The notes under the pieces are model-generated. The model did no database searches. It was not told where the DNA came from and saw only the letters and a program-made list of their open reading frames with translations. Positions 8,880 to 16,713 of a stretch of 64,000 bases of DNA are shown here, piece by piece. The translations under genes were made by a program, and so were the position numbers. Source of the stretch: Chloroflexota bacterium (GTDB lineage: Bacteria; Chloroflexota; UBA11872); the NCBI GenBank assembly GCA_022824495.1, contig JAJDZU010000017.1, forward strand, positions 1 to 64,000, given 5' to 3'. Each line of letters opens with the position of its first letter. The stretch's first letter is position 1.

Positions 8880-10241
8880 ATGGCATCTGTGCGGGCAGCC
8901 GAATGCCGGTTGTCGCACAACACACTCGAAGACTTGCCCGTGCCGCCGACGTTCACGCCGGAAAACCTGGAGATCGTGTTTCTCTCATTCGAGGGGCCGG
9001 ACCAACCCTACTCACAGGCCGGGGGGCTGGGGGTGCGGGTGGCGCAGTTCACGCGGTCGCTGGCGCGGCAGGGGTTTAGTACGCACCTGGTGTTTGTGGG
9101 CGATCCCGACCGGCCCGGACATGAGGTGCAAGAGGACGGACGGCTGCATTTGCACCGATGGTGCCAGTGGCTGAGCGAGCATCACCGGGGCGGGGTGTAT
9201 GAGGCTGAGATCGAGAAAGTTCACGACTTCCAGGACTCCGTGCCGGCATTCGTGACGTTCGACATCGTCGCACCAGCGGTGGCAGAGGGCCGACGAGTCG
9301 TGGTGATGGCGGAGGAGTGGCACACGGCGGACGCCCTGTCCCGTCTTAGCGATTCGTTGCATTTCAACGGACTGCGCCAAAGCTGCGTCCTGGTGTGGAA
9401 CGCGAACAACGACATGTCGTTTCACCGCATGAACTGGGACCGGATCGGCTACGTGGCGGATTTTGCGGCGGTCTCAAAGTACGTCAAGCACCAGATGTGG
9501 GATTGCGGCGTCAATCCGGTGGTGATTCCGAACGGAGTGCCCGGGGAGCGACTGGAGACCGTGGACCCTGACGCGGTGGCGGCGTTCCGGCGGGCGATGG
9601 ACTGCGACCTGTGGTTTTTCAAGCTCGGTCGAACGGATCCGGACAAGGGGTGGCTGGAGGCCGTGGAGGCGATACACCGAATGCGATTGGAGGGGCTCAA
9701 CGCGCGGCTGGTGATGAAGCCGGGCGCCTACGAGACCCATGGGGACGAACTTTACCGGCACATGGTGTGGCGGGGGCTGGACCGGGCCGAGGTGGTTACG
9801 GACGACCGTTCGGTGGCGGGGATTGCCACGGCGCTGGGCGCGGCGCCGGAGGCGGCGGTGCTGGACCTGCGCTTCTTCGTGCCGGACGAGATCCTGCCGG
9901 TCTTTTACGCCGCGGCGGACGGGACGCTGGCGAACAGCGGGTACGAGCCGTTTGGGCTGGTGGGACTGGAAGCGATGGCGGCGGGCGGAATCGCGTACGT
10001 GGGATCCACGGGCGAGGACTATGCACGGCCGCTGCAGAACAGCGTGGTGCTGGACGACGCGGCGGATCCGGACGAGATCGTGCGGTTTGCGTTGCAGTTG
10101 AAGGACGATTCGGTTCTGAATGCGTCGATTCGGGCCGGGGCACGACGGGCGGCGGAGCTGTTTACCTGGGAAGCCGTGACTCCCATTTTCCTGACCCGGA
10201 TGAGCCACCTGGCGGCCGGGCAGGACGTGGTGGTCGGTTAG
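8880..10241 (+). CDS. Glycosyltransferase, GT4/GT5-like (glycogen synthase type)
   Basis: About 453 residues, GT-B fold. The N-terminal QPYSQAGGLGVRVAQFTRSLA resembles the GGL glycogen-synthase-type donor loop; the C-terminal NSGYEPFGLVGLEAMAAGG holds the E-x7-E nucleotide-sugar motif of retaining GT4/GT5 enzymes; FKLGRTDPDKGW is the usual start of the second Rossmann domain. It is first in a run with GH57, an aldo/keto reductase and a second GT4, suggesting alpha-glucan synthesis (inference). Starts at ATG 8880 or GTG 8889 are possible; GAGGGG is better spaced for the latter. The downstream GH57 lies in the same frame just past this stop. Confidence 0.8.
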   Translation: MASVRAAECRLSHNTLEDLPVPPTFTPENLEIVFLSFEGPDQPYSQAGGLGVRVAQFTRSLARQGFSTHLVFVGDPDRPGHEVQEDGRLHLHRWCQWLSEHHRGGVYEAEIEKVHDFQDSVPAFVTFDIVAPAVAEGRRVVVMAEEWHTADALSRLSDSLHFNGLRQSCVLVWNANNDMSFHRMNWDRIGYVADFAAVSKYVKHQMWDCGVNPVVIPNGVPGERLETVDPDAVAAFRRAMDCDLWFFKLGRTDPDKGWLEAVEAIHRMRLEGLNARLVMKPGAYETHGDELYRHMVWRGLDRAEVVTDDRSVAGIATALGAAPEAAVLDLRFFVPDEILPVFYAAADGTLANSGYEPFGLVGLEAMAAGGIAYVGSTGEDYARPLQNSVVLDDAADPDEIVRFALQLKDDSVLNASIRAGARRAAELFTWEAVTPIFLTRMSHLAAGQDVVVG

Positions 10242-10304
10242 CATTCGGGGAGGGCCAGCCGGCCACCCGACCCCCACGATCGCGCACGTCCAATCGCTGA
10301 CACC

Positions 10305-11492
10305 CTGGTTATCTACACGCTGATCCACCAACCGCGGCGGGTGCGTATTCCGGCGCTTCCGATTCCGCGTGGGGCGGACGCGGCGACGATCGAAGCGACG
10401 CTGTTCGACGACGAGTTGAACCAGTTCTATTTCGAGAAGGTGGCGCGTTGGTGCTACCGGCCGGCGATCAAGCTCTGGCAGGACCTGCTGGACCGGGGGC
10501 TGGCGCTGGGGTTGGGGATTCCGTTGTCGACGCTGCCGCAGTTCGAGGCGTGGGACCCGGAGTTGCTGGGAGAACTGAAGGCGCTGCTGGGTCACGAGAA
10601 CTGCGAGCCGGTGGCGACGGAGCCGTATCACGCGGTGAGCATGCTGCTGGACCTGCCGCTGTTTGCGCGGGGGATGGAGCGGTCGGCCACCGGCCTGGAA
10701 GAGCTGTGCGGGCAGCGGCCACGGGTGGCGGACACGACCGAGATGCTGATGTCGTCGGACATTGCGCGGACGCTGGCGCGAACCGGGTTCGACGCCGGAT
10801 TGGTGGACGGGCGGCCCTGGATCATGGAGTGGCGGAGCGCGGCGCACCTGTACAAGGAACGGGGCGGGTTGCCGCTATTGGCCAGGCACTTCGATCTGAG
10901 CGACGACGTGGGCTACCGGTTCTCGAACCAGGGCTGGGACGACTGGCCGCTGACGGCGGACCGGTACGCGGACTGGATTGCCTCGACGCCCGGGGACCTG
11001 GTGACGCTGGCGTGGGACTTTGAGACGTTTGGCGAGCATCACAACGTGGACACGGGGATCTTCGAGTTCCTTGACGCGCTGCCGGACGAGCTGGCGAAGC
11101 GCGGGGTGCGTTGCCTGACCCCGAGCGGGGCGGTGGATGCCTTTGGCGGCGGCGCGCATGCGTTGCCGCTGTCGCCGTTTCCGGCGACGTGGGCGGGGCA
11201 GCACGGCGGGCTGGAGTTTTTCCTGGGTAATCAGGCGCAGCAGGCGGTGTTCCGGCTGATGACGGCGGGCTATGGCATGGCGAAATTGACGGAAGATCCA
11301 GACTTGATCGACCTGGCGTACCTGTTGTTGCAGTCGGACAACCTGCACTGGTTTCAGTGGGTCGGGCGAGAAGGCTCGGAGGCGGACGTTTCGGCCTATT
11401 TCACCCCTGGCGAGTGGATGTGGCTGGGGGCGGACCGGCTGCTGTGGGAACACCAGCGCGTCTATATCAACTTCATCGACGCGATCAGCTAG
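10305..11492 (+). CDS. Glycoside hydrolase family 57 protein, CTG start proposed
   Basis: A GH57-type alpha-glucan enzyme. The first conventional start is GTG 10341, but codons immediately upstream in the same frame read VIYTLIHQPRR. HQP is the conserved N-terminal GH57 motif I, so translation must begin earlier. No ATG, GTG or TTG exists in this frame between the previous stop (10239-10241) and HQPRR; CTG 10305 gives a family-like start of about 396 residues. EPYHAVSML and WDFETFGEHH (motif IV, catalytic Asp near residue 238) are visible. I could not assign the nucleophile Glu with certainty. It lies between two glycosyltransferases, so a debranching, branching or amylase role in glucan metabolism is likely. 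Confidence 0.8.
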   Translation: MVIYTLIHQPRRVRIPALPIPRGADAATIEATLFDDELNQFYFEKVARWCYRPAIKLWQDLLDRGLALGLGIPLSTLPQFEAWDPELLGELKALLGHENCEPVATEPYHAVSMLLDLPLFARGMERSATGLEELCGQRPRVADTTEMLMSSDIARTLARTGFDAGLVDGRPWIMEWRSAAHLYKERGGLPLLARHFDLSDDVGYRFSNQGWDDWPLTADRYADWIASTPGDLVTLAWDFETFGEHHNVDTGIFEFLDALPDELAKRGVRCLTPSGAVDAFGGGAHALPLSPFPATWAGQHGGLEFFLGNQAQQAVFRLMTAGYGMAKLTEDPDLIDLAYLLLQSDNLHWFQWVGREGSEADVSAYFTPGEWMWLGADRLLWEHQRVYINFIDAIS

Positions 11493-11502
11493 CGAGGCGG
11501 GA

Positions 11503-12309
11503 ATGGACGAGGTTTGCCTGGGACCGACACCGACGACCGTGCCGAGGCTTGGGCTGGGGACGGCGCGGTATTTCGGCGGGTGGGGCGTGCTGGTGAAAGG
11601 GCTGGCGGCGGGACTGCGGCTGATCGACACGGCGGAGTCGTACAACGCGCGAGGCGATGAACCGGGGCAAGCCGAGTTGCTGGTGGGGGAAGAGCTTGCC
11701 GGGCACTGGGATCAGACGTTTATCGCTTCCAAGATCTCGCCGCGGAACCTGGCCGCGTCAGACGTGCCGGTGCATGCGCGGGCGAGTGCGCGGCGGCTGG
11801 GCGTGGACGTGATCGATCTCTACCAGATTCACGGGCCGAATCCTTCCATCCCGATTAGCGAGTCGATAGGTGCGCTGGAACGGTTGGTGGACGCGGGGCT
11901 GATCCGGTTTATCGGGGTCAGCAACTTCTCGGCGGATCAGCTGAAGGCGGCGCAGGACGCGGCGGGGCGGTATCCGATCGTGTCGAACCAGATCCGGTAC
12001 AACCTGTTCGAGCGCGACGTGGCGGACGACGTGCTGGCGTACTGCCAGGAAACACAGGTGACGGTGATTGCGCACACACCGCTGGCGCTGGCGGACTTTG
12101 ACAGTCATGCGGGGTCGGCGGTGTTGCACGAAGTGAGCCGCAGCACGGGCCGGACGCCGGCGCAGGTGATGCTGAACTGGCTGGTGGGGCAGGACGGGGT
12201 GATCGCGATTCCGAAGACTGACCGGCCGGAGCGGGTGGCGGAGCTGGCGGGATCGGTGGGCTGGGACCTGGATGCGGAGCAGCGCCGAGCGCTGGATGCT
12301 TGCGCCTAG
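11503..12309 (+). CDS. Aldo/keto reductase
   Basis: 268 residues, (beta/alpha)8 AKR fold. The catalytic tetrad is visible: Asp and Tyr in LIDTAESYNARG, Lys in FIASKISPRN, and His in LYQIHGPNP. IGVSNFSADQL and VIAIPKTDRPERV are typical cofactor and phosphate-binding segments. It starts 10 bp after the GH57 stop (ATG 11503) and is followed by a GT4 gene, so it is probably co-transcribed with the glucan genes. It could act on a sugar aldehyde or ketose, but its substrate cannot be read from sequence. Confidence 0.88.
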   Translation: MDEVCLGPTPTTVPRLGLGTARYFGGWGVLVKGLAAGLRLIDTAESYNARGDEPGQAELLVGEELAGHWDQTFIASKISPRNLAASDVPVHARASARRLGVDVIDLYQIHGPNPSIPISESIGALERLVDAGLIRFIGVSNFSADQLKAAQDAAGRYPIVSNQIRYNLFERDVADDVLAYCQETQVTVIAHTPLALADFDSHAGSAVLHEVSRSTGRTPAQVMLNWLVGQDGVIAIPKTDRPERVAELAGSVGWDLDAEQRRALDACA

Positions 12310-12336
12310 CGCAACCCGCTGAGCCAAAGGACGGAA

Positions 12337-13548
12337 TTGACCTCAATGCGGATTGCGATGGTGGTTTGGGAGTACCCGCCGCACGTTGTGGGCGGGCTGG
12401 GGACGTATTCGGGGGCGATGGCGCCGGCGTTGCGGGCGGCAGGACACGACGTGCAGGTGTTTGCGGCGCTGCGGGACGGGGACGCGCCGGAATCGGAGCC
12501 GAATACACATTGGGCGCGTCAGCTGGACCTGAGCCCAACATACCTGGGGGTCTACAACCAGGAGGCGTCGAACTGGGGGGCGTTCTTCGGGGAGTTGTAC
12601 TCGACGAACATTCTCTGGGCCGACGCGGTGCGGGCGGAGCATGACAGGGATCCGTTTGACGTGATTGCGGTGCACGACTGGCTGGGGGCGCCAGCCGGGT
12701 TGACGCTGGCACGGCATGTGGACGCGCCGATCGTGCTGCACGTGCATAGCGCCGAATGGGGGCGGCAGCCGGGCGGGCCTTCGCCGATAGTCTCGCAGTG
12801 GGAAACGGCGGCGGGCCGGGCGGCGGGCGCCACGATCACGGTGAGCCAGGCGATGGTGCGAGATCTGATCGCGCACGGCTGGGAGGCGGAGCGGGTACAC
12901 GGGGTCTGGAACGGGGTGGACACGGGCAAGTTCTCGCCGGACGCGCCGGGCGGGCCTGAGCTACGGGCGAGGTATGGGTTGCCGGACGAGGCGCCGGTGG
13001 TGTTTTTCATTGGCCGGCTGACGGGCGTGAAGGGGGCTCGGCCGTTGATAGAAGGCTGGCCGCGGGTGGTGGACCAGCATCCGGAGGCGCGGCTGGTGGC
13101 CCTGGGGACGGGCGATCAGGACGAGGAGATCCGAGGACTGGTGGCGGGGCTTGGCGTAGAGGACTCGGTCACGCTGCGGACGGAGTGGGTGTCGGAGGCG
13201 GAACGCATTGCGCATTTCGCGGCGGCTGACGTGGTGGTGTTGCCGTCGACGTATGAGCCGTTCGGGATCGTGTGCCTGGAGGCAATGGCGTGCGGGAAGC
13301 CGGTGGTGGTTGGGGCACGGGGCGTAGTTGGCTTTCGTGAACAGGTGCTGAATTACGGGCCGCATCAGTGCGGGGTGCATGTGAATGGGGCGGATGCGGC
13401 GGACATTGCGTGGGGGATCGATGAGGCGCTGAGCGATCAAGAGCGAATGCGGTGCTGGGGTCGGAATGGGCGGCGGCGGGCGGAGACGATGTTTACGTGG
13501 GAGCGGTGTGCGGCAAGGACGGTGGAGGTGTACGGGCGGGTCGTATAG
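12337..13548 (+). CDS. Glycosyltransferase family 4 (glycogen/alpha-glucan synthase-like)
   Basis: About 403 residues. MRIAMVVWEYPPHVVGGLGTY gives the acceptor-side GGLG loop; VWNGVDTGKFSPD precedes the second domain; FIGRLTGVKGARPLIEGW begins the donor domain; TYEPFGIVCLEAMACGKPVV is the E-x7-E motif. Similar in design to the 8880 gene but not a close copy, so the cluster has two different retaining transferases. TTG 12337 has AAAGGACGG at proper spacing; ATG 12346 is the alternative. Likely last gene of the glucan operon; the next genes are on the opposite strand. Confidence 0.85.
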   Translation: MTSMRIAMVVWEYPPHVVGGLGTYSGAMAPALRAAGHDVQVFAALRDGDAPESEPNTHWARQLDLSPTYLGVYNQEASNWGAFFGELYSTNILWADAVRAEHDRDPFDVIAVHDWLGAPAGLTLARHVDAPIVLHVHSAEWGRQPGGPSPIVSQWETAAGRAAGATITVSQAMVRDLIAHGWEAERVHGVWNGVDTGKFSPDAPGGPELRARYGLPDEAPVVFFIGRLTGVKGARPLIEGWPRVVDQHPEARLVALGTGDQDEEIRGLVAGLGVEDSVTLRTEWVSEAERIAHFAAADVVVLPSTYEPFGIVCLEAMACGKPVVVGARGVVGFREQVLNYGPHQCGVHVNGADAADIAWGIDEALSDQERMRCWGRNGRRRAETMFTWERCAARTVEVYGRVV

Positions 13549-13595
13549 ATGGTGGCGCTGCGCGGGAATACGATGCTCGTCGGCGTTGACTCGGT

Positions 13596-13790
13596 CTAGG
13601 ACGCAGACGGCGGGGCGTCGGGCTCGGAGACAGCAGTCAGCGACGTGCGGATCAGACCGCTCGCCAGGAGGGCCTGGGTCACAGTGTCCACTTTCGCGTC
13701 AACCGCGCGAATCTCAGCGCGCAGATCTCGGATGTCGGACTTCAGGCAGGCCAGCGTCCCGCCGACGACGGCTAGCAGCAGAGGTAGCAC
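13596..13790 (-). CDS. Small membrane-anchored coiled-coil protein
   Basis: About 64 residues from GTG 13790: an N-terminal hydrophobic helix (MLPLLLAVVGGTLACL) followed by a short heptad-like segment (SDIRDLRAEIRAVDAKVDTV). The same frame continues upstream without a standard start (ETADLLAIAGI), so the true start may be a CTG near the end of the preceding gene. Same layout as the neighbour at 13829-14305, on the same strand. No family recognised. Confidence 0.4.
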   Translation of the reverse strand: MLPLLLAVVGGTLACLKSDIRDLRAEIRAVDAKVDTVTQALLASGLIRTSLTAVSEPDAPPSAS

Positions 13791-13828
13791 GATGCCGGCG
13801 ATGGCCAGCAGATCGGCGGTTTCGAGGG

Positions 13829-14305
13829 TCAGGGAGCGGGCTCCCGGGCGACCGGCTCAGGAACGGGACCGGCGAGGCGGGCCAGGGCCTGCGCCATTTC
13901 GTACTGGCGCTCTTCCATCCGGTCGAGGCGCATGTCCATCCGGTCGAAGCGAGCATCCATTCCGTCAAGGCGGACATCCATCCTGTCGAGGCGGGCATCC
14001 ATCCCGTCGAGGCGGGCATCAATGCCGTCGAGGCGGGCATCAACGCTGTCGAAGCGAGCATTGATAGCGTCGAAGCGCGCATCCAGTTCAGCCCGTAGAT
14101 CGCGCAAGGCCGCAGCCTGCTCCGCGCGTAGGCCTTGCAAGGCCATAGCCTGCTCAGCGCGTAGATCACGCAAGACCTCAGCCTGCTGCTGGGCCATGAA
14201 TTCGAGACGGGCGTTAAGGCTGCGCCAGATGGCGACAGCCAAGCCAGCTAATCCAACAAACAGGGCCCCGCCCGTGCCCAGAATCGTCCACGCTTCGGCG
14301 CTCAT
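13829..14305 (-). CDS. Membrane-anchored coiled-coil protein with heptad repeats
   Basis: 158 residues. One N-terminal transmembrane helix (ILGTGGALFVGLAGLAVAIW, about residues 8-27), then a long coiled coil. Two repeat types are visible: LRAEQAMALQG / LRAEQAAALRD, and about nine 7-residue units of the form ARLDGID / ARLDRMD / VRLDGMD, encoded by 21-bp DNA repeats at about 13920-14070. The C-terminus is Pro-rich (PVPEPVAREPAP). Similar low-complexity membrane coiled-coil proteins are widespread and without known function. GGAG lies about 10 bp before ATG 14305. Repeat number may vary between strains. Confidence 0.7.
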   Translation of the reverse strand: MSAEAWTILGTGGALFVGLAGLAVAIWRSLNARLEFMAQQQAEVLRDLRAEQAMALQGLRAEQAAALRDLRAELDARFDAINARFDSVDARLDGIDARLDGMDARLDRMDVRLDGMDARFDRMDMRLDRMEERQYEMAQALARLAGPVPEPVAREPAP

Positions 14306-14430
14306 GCGGCGACGCTCCGGCGGGGTCGGGCATCGGATTCAACGTATCACACTTGCTGGAACGGACAGCGGCGCTTGCCGCTGAATGAGCCGGCCGGGCG
14401 CGCGCCTAGAATGCGGGCGGTGCGTGGTGG

Positions 14431-16713
14431 ATGAGCCTGGTGATGCAGAGTTTTCTGAGATCCCTGTTTGGCGCGGAGGATGCGGCCGAGGGCCGTAGTG
14501 GCGCGGCGGGCGAAGGGCGCGCGGTGTTTGGGGAGCACATTGTTCTTGAAGGCTCGGAGCTGGGGATCCTGGGGGAGCGGTTTGCGCGGCGGGACCTGAG
14601 GGCCGGGCGGTTTCGAGCGGTGCCGGCGGAGGTTCGCGAGGAGCTGGGCGGATTCGGGGACGAGGCGCCGGATGCGGCGCGACTGGTGCCGACGCGGGAC
14701 GAGGTGTTTCTCCGGATCACGGCCTCAATGGCGGAGATCCTGCAGCGGATGGCGCAGATCGAGACGAATCCGCATTTGCGGACTTTCGTCTTGCTAACGG
14801 GGCCGACGGGCTGCGGCAAGACGACGATGGTCAAGACGTATTGCCACCTGGCCAACGAGCCGTGCGTTGAGCTGACGTTCAGCGGCGATACGACGCTGGC
14901 GGACTTCTTTCAGCGGACGGAGGTGGTGCGCGGCGATGCGGGGCAGTCGACGGTGGCGGCGCTGGGGCCGGCGGTGCAGGCGATGTTGCACGGGCACAAG
15001 CTGCTGATCAACGAGATCAACATGCTGCCGCCGGACCTGGTGAGCGCGCTGACGCAGGCGATGGATACGGGGCGGCTGGTGATTTCGGGGACGGACCTGG
15101 GGAACATCGAAATCGAGGTGCATGAGCAGTTCGGGGTGTTTGCCACGGCCAATCCGAATTACGTGGGGGCCGCGGAGATTGGGCGGGCGCTGCAGCGGCG
15201 GTTCGGCTGGGGGCTGGGGGCGATTCCGATGGGGTTTCTGCCGCCGGACGAGGAAGCGGACGCGGTGGCCTTCGAATTCGGGCGGCTGGAACTGGCAGAG
15301 GCGCTGGACCTGCGGGCAAATCCTTCAATCGTGGAGCGGCTGGTGGGGGTGGCGAGCCAGTTGCGCGGGCACGCCGAACTGGGCGGGGCCATGCGGGACC
15401 GGATTTCGACGCGCTCGCTGGTTCACTGGCTGGCGCTGGGGCACGCAACGGGGCTGCCGCTGGCCGAGATCGGGGCGCAGGCGGTGCTGTCGATCGCGCC
15501 GGATGACCTGATGGAGCCGGTGGCGGAGACGACGCGACAGGCGCTGGGGCGGGCGGTGGCGTCCACGGCGTATCCGGACGAACTGCGGCAGGCGCTGCTG
15601 GATGTCGAGCGACCGGATGAGGGAGCGGCGGTGGCGTTGCCACCGCCCAAGCCGATGGAAACGTTGGAAGCCGCTGACAACGGGTCCGGCGTGACGCTGG
15701 ACCTGTCAGGCGGGCGCAGGGTGAAGATACGCGGGCGCGCGGACCGTCCGCCGGTGGTGGAGGGTGCGAACGGCACGAGTGGCTTGGCCGCCGAAGAAGC
15801 TCGACGGGCGCTGCGGGCGGAGTACGGGTTGAACCTGGCGTCGTCGCTGGGACACGTTCCGCCGACCAACCGCGTGCTGCCGTGTCTTACGGCGTCCAGC
15901 TGGCAAGCCTTGCGGCTGACGCAGGGGGCGCTGGTGGCGGGGCGGCCGGTGTTCCTGCGAGGGCCGACGGGCTGCGGGAAGTCGGCGATGGCGCGGACGC
16001 TGGCGCACCTGTGGAACCTGCCGGCGGTCGAATTCAGCCTGACGGGCGAGACGAGCAAAACGGACCTGACGGCGGCGCGGCGGCTGACCGGCGGCGCGAC
16101 ATCGTGGTCGATCCAGGGTTTCCTGGAGGCGGCCAGCGAGGGGCTGTTCGTGATCGTGAACGAGTACAACCTGGCGTATCCGGACGTGCATTCAATCATC
16201 AACGGGCTGTTCGACAAGGGCGGGCGGCTGCTGCTGCCCGATGGGCGGGTGGTACACGCGCATCCGGACTTTCGGCTGGTGGCGACGGGGTTTGCCGAGG
16301 GTCCGGGCGTGAAGCCGTTGAACGAGGCGGTGGAGAACCGTTTCGGCGCGGTGATTCGGATGGATTACCCGCCGCTTGATGAGGAGGCCGCGATCCTGGC
16401 GTTCGTGGCCGACGAGGCGGTCGATCCGGCGTTGCTGCATTCGGCGGCGGAGTTGGCGGCCACGGGACGCGCGATTCTGTCGGGCGCCTGGGATCGGGAT
16501 GCGCGTCACCCGCTGAACGACGTGCCAGCGGACCTGGCCGGGGCGGCGGCCGAGCGGGTGAGCCTGACGACGGCCGAACTGGTGACCAGTGCGCGGGCGG
16601 GGGACGATTCGTCCACGTTTGTGCGCTGGTTGCGGCGGGGGGTGTTGGACGGAGCCGGTGACGACATTCGCGCGGTGCTGGAAGCGACGTTGGCCGGCTA
16701 TGGCCTGGTCTGA
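14431..16713 (+). CDS. Tandem AAA+ ATPase (MoxR/midasin-like)
   Basis: 760 residues with two AAA_5-type modules. Module 1: Walker A GPTGCGKT (124-131), Walker-B position LLINEIN (191-197), sensor-like FATANP (237-242). Module 2: GPTGCGKS (511-518), Walker-B position FVIVNEYN (573-580), then RLVATG. In both modules the Walker B Asp is Asn (N194, N577) while the following Glu is kept. The stop overlaps the start of a VWA gene, the usual MoxR-VWA pairing in which the ATPase remodels or assembles a partner complex (CobST, NorQD and RavA-ViaA are known examples). The target here is unknown. Between the modules (about 400-450) is a low-conservation linker. Confidence 0.88.
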   Translation: MSLVMQSFLRSLFGAEDAAEGRSGAAGEGRAVFGEHIVLEGSELGILGERFARRDLRAGRFRAVPAEVREELGGFGDEAPDAARLVPTRDEVFLRITASMAEILQRMAQIETNPHLRTFVLLTGPTGCGKTTMVKTYCHLANEPCVELTFSGDTTLADFFQRTEVVRGDAGQSTVAALGPAVQAMLHGHKLLINEINMLPPDLVSALTQAMDTGRLVISGTDLGNIEIEVHEQFGVFATANPNYVGAAEIGRALQRRFGWGLGAIPMGFLPPDEEADAVAFEFGRLELAEALDLRANPSIVERLVGVASQLRGHAELGGAMRDRISTRSLVHWLALGHATGLPLAEIGAQAVLSIAPDDLMEPVAETTRQALGRAVASTAYPDELRQALLDVERPDEGAAVALPPPKPMETLEAADNGSGVTLDLSGGRRVKIRGRADRPPVVEGANGTSGLAAEEARRALRAEYGLNLASSLGHVPPTNRVLPCLTASSWQALRLTQGALVAGRPVFLRGPTGCGKSAMARTLAHLWNLPAVEFSLTGETSKTDLTAARRLTGGATSWSIQGFLEAASEGLFVIVNEYNLAYPDVHSIINGLFDKGGRLLLPDGRVVHAHPDFRLVATGFAEGPGVKPLNEAVENRFGAVIRMDYPPLDEEAAILAFVADEAVDPALLHSAAELAATGRAILSGAWDRDARHPLNDVPADLAGAAAERVSLTTAELVTSARAGDDSSTFVRWLRRGVLDGAGDDIRAVLEATLAGYGLV

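Noticed and set aside
13920-14070. CRISPR-like or regulatory repeat array
   Set aside because: 21-bp units without spacers that encode heptads inside an ORF.
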